Source: JAZUCL01 sp045639125
GTDB taxonomy: Bacteria; Bacillota; Clostridia; Oscillospirales; QAMX01
Assembly (NCBI GenBank): GCA_045639125.1
Contig: JAZUCL010000011.1
Coordinates: 62,001 to 126,000 of the forward strand
Direction of reading: 5' to 3'
Length of the DNA: 64,000 bases
The notes below the pieces were generated by a model. That model did not search any database. It saw nothing but the letters and a program-made list of their open reading frames with translations, and had not been told where the DNA came from. Both the position numbers and the translations under genes were made by a program. Shown here piece by piece: positions 41,146 to 48,984 of this stretch (within the stretch, counting starts at the first letter, position 1; every line of letters starts with the position of its first letter).

Positions 41146-43782
41146 TTATGCACGGATAGATTGAATACTCTCATCAATTTTTTCAAGTAATGCAGTAAGT
41201 TTTGCCGCTTTTTCCTGCTCTCCTGCAACTACGTTTGCAGGTGCTTTTGCAAGGAAACCGGCGTTTGAAAGTTTGCCGTTTATACGAGCAAGGTCAGCCT
41301 CTGCGGTTGCCTTCTCTTTTTCAAGACGTGCAAGTTCTTTCTCAAAGTCAACAAGTTCACGAAGTGGCAGATACATTGTTGCCGCATCTGTTACGCAACT
41401 TACAAGACCATCAGTAGATGACGGTGCAGCCTTTGTAACTATTAAATCAGAAGCGTATGCAAGTTTCATAATATATGCCCTACCACTTTCAAACGCAGAT
41501 GTGTTTTCAGTAACGATAGTCAACTGTGCCTTCTTAGAGGGTGGAACATTCAACTCACTTCTACGGTTACGAACGGCACGGATTACATCCATAATCATTT
41601 CCATATCAGCCGCATCACGCTTAAAGTCAGATGAAGTATCAACAGTCGGCCACTTAGAAATCATAATTGACTCAGGTTCGTCATCGGTATGAGGCAATGC
41701 CTGCCATACTTCCTCTGTGATAAATGGCATAAACGGGTGAAGCAGTTTCATTGTACCGCCGAGCACATAGCAAAGAACTCTCTGTGCCGCCTCGTTTGAT
41801 ACAACATTTTCCTTGTCGTAAAGACGTGTCTTTGTCAACTCAATATACCAATCGCAGAAACTATCCCAAATAAAGTCGTAAAGTTTCTGTGCAGCGATAC
41901 CAAGTTCGTAACTTTCAATATTAGCAGTTACATCTGCAACAAGGGTATTGAACTTCTCCAAAATCCACTTGTCTTCAAGAGCAAGTGTTTCAGGAAGTCT
42001 GTCATCTGTAATTGTAAGATTCATAAGAACAAAACGTGCAGCATTCCAAATCTTATTTGCAAAGTTACGGTTAGCCTCAACACGCTCATAATAGAAACGC
42101 ATATCGTTACCGGGGCTGTTACTTGTAGCAAGAGTAAAGCGAAGGGCATCAGCACCATACGTTTCAATAACTTCAAGTGGGTCGATACCATTGCCGAGAG
42201 ATTTTGACATCTTTCTGCCTTGTGAGTCACGAACAAGACCATGTATAAGCACCTTATCAAATGGCTTTTCACCCATCTGCTCAACACCGGAGAAAATCAT
42301 ACGTGATACCCAGAACGGAATAATATCGTAACCAGTAACGAGCACACTTGTAGGATAGAAGTATTCAAGTTCCGGAGTCTTTTCAGGCCAACCAAGAGTG
42401 GAAAACGGCCAAAGTGCAGACGAAAACCATGTATCAAGAACATCCTCTTCCTGACGCAGTGCAGTAGAACCACACTTTTCACATTTTGTAGGTGCTTCCT
42501 TTTCAACCATCATGTGACCACATTCACAGTAGTACGCAGGAATACGATGACCCCACCACAACTGACGTGAAATACACCAGTCATGTACATTTTCCATCCA
42601 ACGAAGATAGTTCTTTGAAAATCTATCGGGAACGAATGAAATATCGCCGTTTGTAACAACTTCCATTGCAGGACCTGCAAGAGGCTCCATCTTAACAAAC
42701 CACTGTGCAGAGGTAATAGGCTCAACAGTTGTACCGCAACGATAACACGTTCCTACATTATGAGTATATTCCTCAATTTTAACAAGATAGCCCTCTGCCT
42801 CTAAATCAGAAACAATCGCCTTTCTTGCCTCATAACGATCCATACCGTTATACTTACCGCCGTTAATAATCTTAGCATCTTCATCAAGAATAAGAATTTC
42901 CTCAAGATTATGACGTTTACCAACCTCAAAGTCGTTGGGGTCATGGCAAGGTGTAATCTTAACGCAACCTGTACCAAATTCACTTTCTACGTACTCGTCT
43001 GCTACAACAGGAATTTCACGGCCAACAAGAGGCAAAATAAGCATCTTGCCAACAAGATGAGTATAACGCTCGTCTGTTGGATTTACAGCAACAGCAGTAT
43101 CGCCAAGCATAGTTTCAGGACGTGTTGTTGCAATAGTTACAAACTCATCGCTGTCTTTAACAGGATAGCGGATATGCCAGAAGTGTCCGGGCTGTTCCTT
43201 ATACTCAACCTCTGCATCAGATAAAGCAGTACGACAATGTGGACACCAGTTAATAATACGGCTGCCCTTATAGATAATACCCTTTTTATATAGATTAACA
43301 AATACTTCCTTTACAGCCTTTGAACAGCCATCGTCCATCGTAAAACGCTCACGACGCCAATCACAAGACGAACCCAACACTTTAAGTTGTTGGATAATAC
43401 GGCTACCATACTGATGTTTCCAATCCCAAACACGCTCAAGGAATTTCTCACGGCCAAGGTCATAACGAGTCAATCCTTCCTCCTTACGAAGGTTTTCCTC
43501 AACCTTAATCTGCGTAGCAATACCTGCATGGTCAGTACCAGGAAGCCAAAGTGCAGAGTAACCCTGCATACGCTTTGTACGAATAATAATATCCTGCAAA
43601 GTATTATCAAAAGCATGACCCATGTGAAGTTGACCTGTTACGTTGGGTGGCGGAATTACGATAGTAAACGGTTTCTTTGTTTCGTCTACCTCAGCGTTAA
43701 AATATCCGCTTTTTTCCCACTTTTCATAGAGTCTTGACTCAGACTCCTTTGGATCGTATGTCTTTGGAAGTTCTTTTCTCAT
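41146..43782 (-). CDS. valS: Valyl-tRNA synthetase
   Basis: An 878-residue class I synthetase. The HIGH motif is PPNVTGQLHMGHAFD near 44-58 and KMSKS is GRKMSKSLGNGID near 524-536. The editing domain contains IATTRPETMLGDTAVAVNP. A zinc site (CECGHMMVEKEAPTKCEKCG) is present near 415-435, and the tRNA-binding C-terminal coiled coil ends the protein. Length is normal. Preceded by a T-box leader and a consensus promoter, so it is induced when charged tRNA-Val falls. Confidence 0.97.
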   Translation of the reverse strand: MRKELPKTYDPKESESRLYEKWEKSGYFNAEVDETKKPFTIVIPPPNVTGQLHMGHAFDNTLQDIIIRTKRMQGYSALWLPGTDHAGIATQIKVEENLRKEEGLTRYDLGREKFLERVWDWKHQYGSRIIQQLKVLGSSCDWRRERFTMDDGCSKAVKEVFVNLYKKGIIYKGSRIINWCPHCRTALSDAEVEYKEQPGHFWHIRYPVKDSDEFVTIATTRPETMLGDTAVAVNPTDERYTHLVGKMLILPLVGREIPVVADEYVESEFGTGCVKITPCHDPNDFEVGKRHNLEEILILDEDAKIINGGKYNGMDRYEARKAIVSDLEAEGYLVKIEEYTHNVGTCYRCGTTVEPITSAQWFVKMEPLAGPAMEVVTNGDISFVPDRFSKNYLRWMENVHDWCISRQLWWGHRIPAYYCECGHMMVEKEAPTKCEKCGSTALRQEEDVLDTWFSSALWPFSTLGWPEKTPELEYFYPTSVLVTGYDIIPFWVSRMIFSGVEQMGEKPFDKVLIHGLVRDSQGRKMSKSLGNGIDPLEVIETYGADALRFTLATSNSPGNDMRFYYERVEANRNFANKIWNAARFVLMNLTITDDRLPETLALEDKWILEKFNTLVADVTANIESYELGIAAQKLYDFIWDSFCDWYIELTKTRLYDKENVVSNEAAQRVLCYVLGGTMKLLHPFMPFITEEVWQALPHTDDEPESIMISKWPTVDTSSDFKRDAADMEMIMDVIRAVRNRRSELNVPPSKKAQLTIVTENTSAFESGRAYIMKLAYASDLIVTKAAPSSTDGLVSCVTDAATMYLPLRELVDFEKELARLEKEKATAEADLARINGKLSNAGFLAKAPANVVAGEQEKAAKLTALLEKIDESIQSIRA

Positions 43783-43812
43783 ATCTGTTCCTCCTAAAAA
43801 AATTCAAAAAAT

Positions 43813-44090
43813 AAAAACTCCACCCTAAACTTAGGGCGGAGATTATCCACGGTACCACCTAAATTGATGCTTACGCACCATCTTAATCAGGACACTATCA
43901 TATCCTTGTCCGATAACGGTGGACAACCGTCAGAGTCTACTCGCATACGCTTTCGGTCTGAGGCTCAAAGGCTACCTTCATCCGTCCCGTCACGACACGC
44001 TCCCACCACATTTGCATCTGCAAACTACGTATCTCTCTTTGCTTTCGAAAACGGAGTACTCCTCCTCTTCAACGCCTTTACATATTATTT
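43813..44090 (-). promoter_or_regulatory. T-box leader of valS
   Basis: On the minus strand the T-box sequence GGTGGTACCGTGG (near 43859-43847) is followed by a terminator stem (CTCCGCCC...GGGTGGAG, 43841-43819) and a run of T. Upstream, AAAGAGAGATACG resembles the AGAGAG/loop-E part of stem I. The T-box can pair with the terminator's 5' side region to form an antiterminator when uncharged tRNA-Val binds. The specifier codon could not be placed with certainty by eye. Confidence 0.9.
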
Positions 44091-44095
44091 CTTGC

Positions 44096-44124
44096 ATTAT
44101 AGCACATTTTATGTGGCTTGTCAA
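44096..44124 (-). promoter_or_regulatory. Consensus promoter of valS
   Basis: TTGACA (44124-44119) and TATAAT (44101-44096) with a 17-base spacer, both perfect matches to the housekeeping sigma consensus, immediately upstream of the T-box leader. Confidence 0.9.
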
Positions 44125-44265
44125 GAAATAAACCTCCAATTTGTCCGTAAGTTATACCACAACTATCTAAATTATCGCATTCTAAGCAGAAAAGCATTTA
44201 CATCGTAACTTTTTCGTGGTATGCTTAATGTATAACATTAAAAGGAGTAGTATAATACTGCAACT

Positions 44266-45456
44266 ATGAAAACTATCATTGAAATATACGATGATGAACC
44301 AATAAACAATGTCCTTGCTCCTACTGTACTATGTCCTGAACAAGTTGTTTATATTGGCGGTAATCGTATCACCGGAAAGCGAATAAAAAATAAAATAATC
44401 CGCTACTTTGAAGAACGTAAGTTAAACACCTACGCTTTCTTTTATCCTACAAACATCTATGATTGTGCAAAAGTGACGGAAACCCTTGAAATGCTTATTG
44501 AGCGTTTTCCAGATTGTGCAATTGACGTTACTGGTGGAAACAGTGTCCTCGTATTTGCTATTGGTATGTTCTGTGCACTACATGAAATACCCGCCTTTGC
44601 ATTTAACGCAAAGACTAACGCATTTTATAACATCTACGCTTGTGATGAAATCGAGACACTGCCTGGAGATCTTTCTTTGACAGCAAGAGAGTGTCTTGCC
44701 ATGGCAGGTGCATCACTTATGCGTCATGGTCATATTGACGGAGAGTTGTTGACAGCCGAGGACTTGCACGACATCTTCTCCGTTTGGGAGATTTTCAGAC
44801 GCAACCAAAATTCATGGGCACGCCATACACAGTATTTACAGACGATTGCAAGTACAAGTGATGGTATCGGTGATATGTCTCTTGATGTTAATGCTCCCGT
44901 TTCAGTTAAAACCGGGTTTAATAAAAGTGCCTCAATAAATCAGCACATTTGTCTTAAACTTTCAGAACATGGCATTATTCGCAACTTTACGGTAGACGAA
45001 AAACGTGTAAGTTTTTCATTCAAAAACTCGCTAATACACCAATGTTTACTTGACGTTGGTATTTGGCTTGAATTGTTTATATATCAGACTTGCCGCACAT
45101 CTGGCTGTTTCGATGACGTTCAAATCAGTGTTGTTGTAGACTGGAATGGCGATGAGGATGAAGCAATAAATACAATCAATGAGATTGATGTTGTACTCAC
45201 ACAAGGCATTACTCCCGTATTTATATCTTGTAAAACTGGAGTTCCCACAACTACAACCCTCAATGAACTTCATACCCTGACTGAACTTTTTGGTGGAAGA
45301 TACGCAAAAGGTGTTCTTGCTACAATGTGTAAGTTGTCGGAAGTGTCCCCATCGACATATAAACGAGCGCTTGATATGGGCATTCACGTTATCACTTGTG
45401 AGGATATTACACCCCAAACGCTGATTAAAAAACTAACAAATATAATTAACACTTAG
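44266..45456 (+). CDS. Card1/Can2-like CARF-domain nuclease (DUF1887)
   Basis: A 396-residue protein. The N-terminal domain (about 1-150) is a CARF-like Rossmann fold with the nucleotide-sensing motif DVTGGNSVLVFAIGMF near 83-98. A middle segment (about 200-262) is winged-helix-like. The C-terminal PD-(D/E)xK nuclease has WLELFIYQTC near 268-277 and NEIDVVLTQGITPVFISCK near 301-319. This is the order of Card1 and Can2, effectors activated by cyclic oligoadenylate from type III CRISPR systems. No cas gene or array is in the window. AAAGGAG lies 16-22 bases upstream. The promoter is uncertain (TTTACA, 17 bases, TATGCT). Confidence 0.85.
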   Translation: MKTIIEIYDDEPINNVLAPTVLCPEQVVYIGGNRITGKRIKNKIIRYFEERKLNTYAFFYPTNIYDCAKVTETLEMLIERFPDCAIDVTGGNSVLVFAIGMFCALHEIPAFAFNAKTNAFYNIYACDEIETLPGDLSLTARECLAMAGASLMRHGHIDGELLTAEDLHDIFSVWEIFRRNQNSWARHTQYLQTIASTSDGIGDMSLDVNAPVSVKTGFNKSASINQHICLKLSEHGIIRNFTVDEKRVSFSFKNSLIHQCLLDVGIWLELFIYQTCRTSGCFDDVQISVVVDWNGDEDEAINTINEIDVVLTQGITPVFISCKTGVPTTTTLNELHTLTELFGGRYAKGVLATMCKLSEVSPSTYKRALDMGIHVITCEDITPQTLIKKLTNIINT

Positions 45457-45466
45457 TTATTAGTCC

Positions 45467-45510
45467 ATAATTGTCATAAACTAATTTTATAATTGTCATA
45501 AACTAATTTT
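45467..45510 (+). repeat. Perfect 22-bp tandem repeat upstream of purC
   Basis: Two identical 22-base units (45467-45488 and 45489-45510), each containing TTGTCATAAACTAA, end four bases before the purC -35 box. The position suggests a tandem regulator site. Confidence 0.8.
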
Positions 45511-45514
45511 ATGC

Positions 45515-45543
45515 TTTACTTTTACCTAAAAACAATGTATAAT
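45515..45543 (+). promoter_or_regulatory. Promoter of purC
   Basis: TTTACT (45515-45520) and TATAAT (45538-45543) are separated by 17 bases and lie about 44 bases before the ATG. Confidence 0.6.
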
Positions 45544-45586
45544 TATTTCGAGAAGTTTAATTAAAATAAAAAGGAGCAAAACACTT

Positions 45587-46276
45587 ATGAAAACTCTTTA
45601 CACAGGAAAAACAAAGAACGTAATGCTTGACGAAGAAAAAAATATAGTCCACCTTTTCTTTAAGGATACGGCAACAGGCGAAAATGGCGTGTTTGATCCA
45701 GGCTCGAACACTGTTGGCGGTAGTGTTGAAGGTAAGGGTAAAATAGGACTTGCAATTTCCAAGTATTTCTTTGAATTGATGGAGAAAAACGGGATTCCAA
45801 CCCACTACATAAACTGTGATATTGATAAAGGCCTTATGCAAGTACGTAACTTGACAGTACCAAAACTTGAATTTGTTCTTCGCTACTTTACAGCAGGCAG
45901 TATGTGCCGCCGTTTCACCCTTGACGAGGGTATTGTATTTAATCCGCCTTACGCTGAGGTAACTCTCAAAGACGATATTCAAGGCGATCCTCTTATCAGC
46001 GAGCGTATCTGCATTATGAAAGGTCTTTTGAAGTCAGGTCAGTATGATGAGGCTTTGGATATTCTTGTTCGTGTTGGCGAAGTTCTTAAAAATGAACTTG
46101 CAACTATGAATTTAACACTCATCGACTTCAAGATTGAAATCGGTTATGACGAAACAGGCAAAATGTTCGTTGCAGACGAAATCACTCCTGACATTTGGCG
46201 TATTCGTGATGAGAATGGTAACATTCCAAATCAAATTGACTGTGCTAAAATGCTTCTTAAGAAAATGGAACGTTAG
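45587..46276 (+). CDS. purC: Phosphoribosylaminoimidazole-succinocarboxamide synthase
   Basis: A 229-residue SAICAR synthetase (purine synthesis). The N-terminus YTGKTKNVM is the ATP-binding glycine/lysine strand. Further motifs are VFDPGSNTVGG, the FVLRYFTAGSMCRRF segment near 104-118, LTLIDFKIEIGYD and VADEITPDIWRI near the C-terminus. Length is normal. It is alone here, without other pur genes, and is flanked by the Card1-like gene and tRNA-Val. AAAGGAGC precedes the ATG. Confidence 0.95.
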   Translation: MKTLYTGKTKNVMLDEEKNIVHLFFKDTATGENGVFDPGSNTVGGSVEGKGKIGLAISKYFFELMEKNGIPTHYINCDIDKGLMQVRNLTVPKLEFVLRYFTAGSMCRRFTLDEGIVFNPPYAEVTLKDDIQGDPLISERICIMKGLLKSGQYDEALDILVRVGEVLKNELATMNLTLIDFKIEIGYDETGKMFVADEITPDIWRIRDENGNIPNQIDCAKMLLKKMER

Positions 46277-46311
46277 GGCGTTTTAACGTCTGTTGCAACT
46301 CAAATTTACAC

Positions 46312-46339
46312 TTGACAAATTTGAAAATATGTATATAAT
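46312..46339 (+). promoter_or_regulatory. Promoter of tRNA-Val
   Basis: TTGACA (46312-46317) and TATAAT (46334-46339), both perfect, with a 16-base spacer, lie 32 bases upstream of the tRNA. Confidence 0.8.
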
Positions 46340-46343
46340 ATAG

Positions 46344-46365
46344 TCTGTGAGTTTTCACTCACAGA
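46344..46365 (+). promoter_or_regulatory. Hairpin at the 5' end of the tRNA-Val transcript
   Basis: TCTGTGAG and CTCACAGA form 8-bp arms around a 6-base loop, exactly where transcription should begin. It probably forms the 5' leader removed by RNase P. Confidence 0.5.
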
Positions 46366-46371
46366 TTATAC

Positions 46372-46447
46372 GGACACTTAGCTCAGCTGGAAGAGCACCT
46401 GCTTGACGTGCAGGGGGTCAGGGGTTCAAGTCCCTTAGTGTCCACCA
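46372..46447 (+). tRNA. tRNA-Val(GAC)
   Basis: A complete cloverleaf including encoded CCA: acceptor GGACACT/AGTGTCC, D-arm GCTC/GAGC, anticodon stem CCTGC/GCAGG with loop TTGACGT (anticodon GAC), T-arm AGGGG/CCCTT with loop TTCAAGT. It reads GUC and GUU valine codons. Confidence 0.95.
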
Positions 46448-46450
46448 AAA

Positions 46451-46489
46451 AGCCCTCCAATGTTTTGTAACTTTGGAGGGCTATTTTTA
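46451..46489 (+). terminator. Terminator after tRNA-Val
   Basis: AGCCCTCCAA (46451-46460) pairs with TTGGAGGGCT (46473-46482) and is followed by ATTTTTAT. It ends the tRNA transcript and marks the left edge of the mobile-element scar. Confidence 0.85.
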
Positions 46490-46596
46490 TACCATTCACC
46501 ACAAGATCTTCAGAAATCGTTGAAACAGAGACAAAAGAGGAGTATACTGTTGGTGAGAATGGCAAGTATGAATATTCCGAAGAAATACCAGTTTCT

Positions 46597-48984
46597 ATGG
46601 GTAGTTTTGAGAATAAACAGGAGGGAAGAAATAATGTCAAGTTGGGAGAAGCATCCGACGAAACAAACCCCAGAGGACAAGAACAAAAGACGGGACCCGT
46701 GGGAGAAAAAGTCGCCCACCGAAAAGGCAGCACTTCAGACGACGTTGCGGGAAGAATTAACGAAATATTACGAAAAGCGTATGCGAAGAATCTAAACAAA
46801 ACATCTGACAAGACATCACGAACAGAGAAAAAGGAGTCACGAGACGCTTTCGAAGAACGTGCCCGTAACGATGACTATATGTACATCGAGGTCATGGGCG
46901 GGCGAGCAGCAACGGCGTTTAAGTATGCTGATGAAGCAAATTGGAATAAAAACGCCAAAACTGCTGAGCGGGAACTCTCTGCCTTGGGGTTTGACGTAAT
47001 CGTGTTTTCTGGAGAACTGCGTCGCAACATGAACGGCATAACCGAGGAATCCACAGAAGGAACAACCATGCGAGGCGTTGGCTCTGTTACGATTTTTATC
47101 TCTGCAAACCTCGATATAGATGGCTTGGAGACCACTTTCCACGAGGCGTTTCACGCGGCTAAACGCGGTCTGCATACCGCAAAGTATTACAATGCATTGT
47201 CTGCTGCTATTGCAGACGGGGTAAATGTTGATTCTGAGGCTTTTGAAAATTTCGTTTCTGCCATAGCAGATGCCTATTCGTATGCTGTGCGAGAGGTATC
47301 TCTTAAAAGATTTTCCGAGGAAGTCACAGAGGAATTCTATGCATGGTATATTGGCAAAAGCTACGCGACCGACGGTGGAGTTATGCGTATATACATGGAC
47401 GAATTTTCCAACGTTGATGCTGTGAAAACTAATCTTGATACGATATTCTCAAAAATGGAGGGCGAAAGCAATCCTCACGAAAGAAAAACAATCACTTCAC
47501 AGAAGATAAAGCCTAACTACGGAGAGAACGGAATGAAAACGTTCAAATCTCTTGCGGAGGAGAATCCTGATATGGATCATAGCGAACTTGTGGCTCGTTT
47601 CGATGCTCCGTATCAGGCAGGTTTAACGGGAGTGGAGAGACGGCGTATTGAGTTGTTGAACGATTTCCAAGTTGACGCATACGAAGCGGGTCGTTTGGAC
47701 TATTTCGTTGCACAGGCGAAAGATGCACAACATAAACCTTCTACTATCTTAAAGGATAACATTAGTTCAAATAATATTGCAGACAGTTTTGGCATTACTA
47801 ATATCAATGACTATGTTGGCGTACAAAAGGCAGTGATAAAAACCTTAAAAGAGGAAGGGTTTTTCCAAAAAGAGGGGGAACACTTCTTTGTAGCTGTGTC
47901 TACCGCCGACGGGCTGACCGTGGAAATTACTCCAAAAGGCATTAAAGAAACCTTAGGATCGGAGGAACGGTTTGAGTTTCTTGGCGTTAATATGAAGAAA
48001 AAGAAACTTGCGATAATCCGACAGCTGCCTGACCTACTGAGAAAAGCCAAGGTTGTTTCTGACGACAACTCCAATTATCATAATCCCAAAAGCAAAGCAC
48101 AGTACACCTACATGAAAACAGAAACGCAGATTGACGGCGATGCTTGTACTGTTAGGCTTGTAATACGTAATTCTCCTCAAAAGAACCTCTTTTGGATACA
48201 TTATGTTGATATAAAAAAACAAGATCATCCGAACAATCCGTTGAGCGATAACAAAATCGAGTCGAACGGTAACAGGACTGATGACCTTGCTGACACTACT
48301 ATATCACAGGAATCTTCGTCTGTCTCTATTCAAAACGACCAAAAAACAATCTCCCCACAAATGCAAATTGCTACAAAAGTGCTACGTTACGTTTCAGAGG
48401 GGCAAGATTTTACCTCTGACCGTCTATTCAAGATTGCCGATGCTGCCAGTGGCGGCTCCATACGCAAAGAACAAAATAGCGGAGCCACAGGAGTAGATAA
48501 TCGCGGGAAATCTGTTTCAATTCTGCAGACAAAGCATAATTACGGAGAGATAAGCGAAGAAAGCAACGTCCCAATCTATGAAACTTTGGATACGCAAAGA
48601 AAAACAACCGCCTCAAACATTGAAAACGTAAACGACGGTAAACCTTTGATTTATGCACAGGAGGTAGCAACAAATGAAGTCGTGGAAAGACAAAATGACG
48701 GAAATAATGAATATCAAAGACCCGAACAAAGCGTTAATCGAAATGACGATGCTGGTAAACAGTCAGAAACTTGGGCTGACGGTTCTGGAGAAAGCCATAT
48801 CCGAGTACAAGAAGAAGCACGGAGTGTCTCAAGACGAGATGATGTTCGATCAGAACGGAGAGAGAGTGCTGAAAGCGGAAATGTTTCAATAACCGATGAT
48901 GGACTTAACCCTGTTGACAAACAGAACGTAGCAGCACTCGACGAGAGAATGCGGAAAGTGCTATTAAGACTCTTGAGCAGTTGA
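46597..48984 (+). CDS. Large polyvalent protein fragment with zincin-like domain
   Basis: A 795-codon frame from ATG 46597. The frame is also open upstream to about 46469 without a start, so the true N-terminus is lost. Residues about 180-260 contain FHEAFHAAKRG, an HExxH zinc-peptidase motif, followed by helical acidic sequence. Around 400-520 is a domain with KLAIIRQLPDLLRKAKVV, QYTYMKTETQ and TVRLVIR that resembles LPD3-type modules of phage and conjugative-element polyvalent proteins. The linkers are low-complexity and Asn/Ser/Glu-rich. The end (from about 48,674) overlaps another well-formed frame, and the reading continues in a different frame from about 48,925. Confidence 0.6.
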   Translation: MGSFENKQEGRNNVKLGEASDETNPRGQEQKTGPVGEKVAHRKGSTSDDVAGRINEILRKAYAKNLNKTSDKTSRTEKKESRDAFEERARNDDYMYIEVMGGRAATAFKYADEANWNKNAKTAERELSALGFDVIVFSGELRRNMNGITEESTEGTTMRGVGSVTIFISANLDIDGLETTFHEAFHAAKRGLHTAKYYNALSAAIADGVNVDSEAFENFVSAIADAYSYAVREVSLKRFSEEVTEEFYAWYIGKSYATDGGVMRIYMDEFSNVDAVKTNLDTIFSKMEGESNPHERKTITSQKIKPNYGENGMKTFKSLAEENPDMDHSELVARFDAPYQAGLTGVERRRIELLNDFQVDAYEAGRLDYFVAQAKDAQHKPSTILKDNISSNNIADSFGITNINDYVGVQKAVIKTLKEEGFFQKEGEHFFVAVSTADGLTVEITPKGIKETLGSEERFEFLGVNMKKKKLAIIRQLPDLLRKAKVVSDDNSNYHNPKSKAQYTYMKTETQIDGDACTVRLVIRNSPQKNLFWIHYVDIKKQDHPNNPLSDNKIESNGNRTDDLADTTISQESSSVSIQNDQKTISPQMQIATKVLRYVSEGQDFTSDRLFKIADAASGGSIRKEQNSGATGVDNRGKSVSILQTKHNYGEISEESNVPIYETLDTQRKTTASNIENVNDGKPLIYAQEVATNEVVERQNDGNNEYQRPEQSVNRNDDAGKQSETWADGSGESHIRVQEEARSVSRRDDVRSERRESAESGNVSITDDGLNPVDKQNVAALDERMRKVLLRLLSS
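48674..48892 (+). CDS. Possible small protein overlapping the polyvalent fragment
   Basis: A 72-residue frame preceded by AGGAGG nine bases before its ATG. The sequence has ordinary protein composition, with a helical middle (LGLTVLEKAISEYKKKHGV) and no bias typical of a chance frame. It lies in a different frame from the 795-codon reading. It could be a real small gene of the element, or the point where the original reading frame was broken. No family is recognised. Confidence 0.4.
   Translation: MKSWKDKMTEIMNIKDPNKALIEMTMLVNSQKLGLTVLEKAISEYKKKHGVSQDEMMFDQNGERVLKAEMFQ

Noticed and set aside
44266..46276. CRISPR array or cas genes near the Card1-like gene
   Set aside because: No regularly spaced repeats occur; the only repeat is a 22-bp tandem pair without spacers, next to purC.
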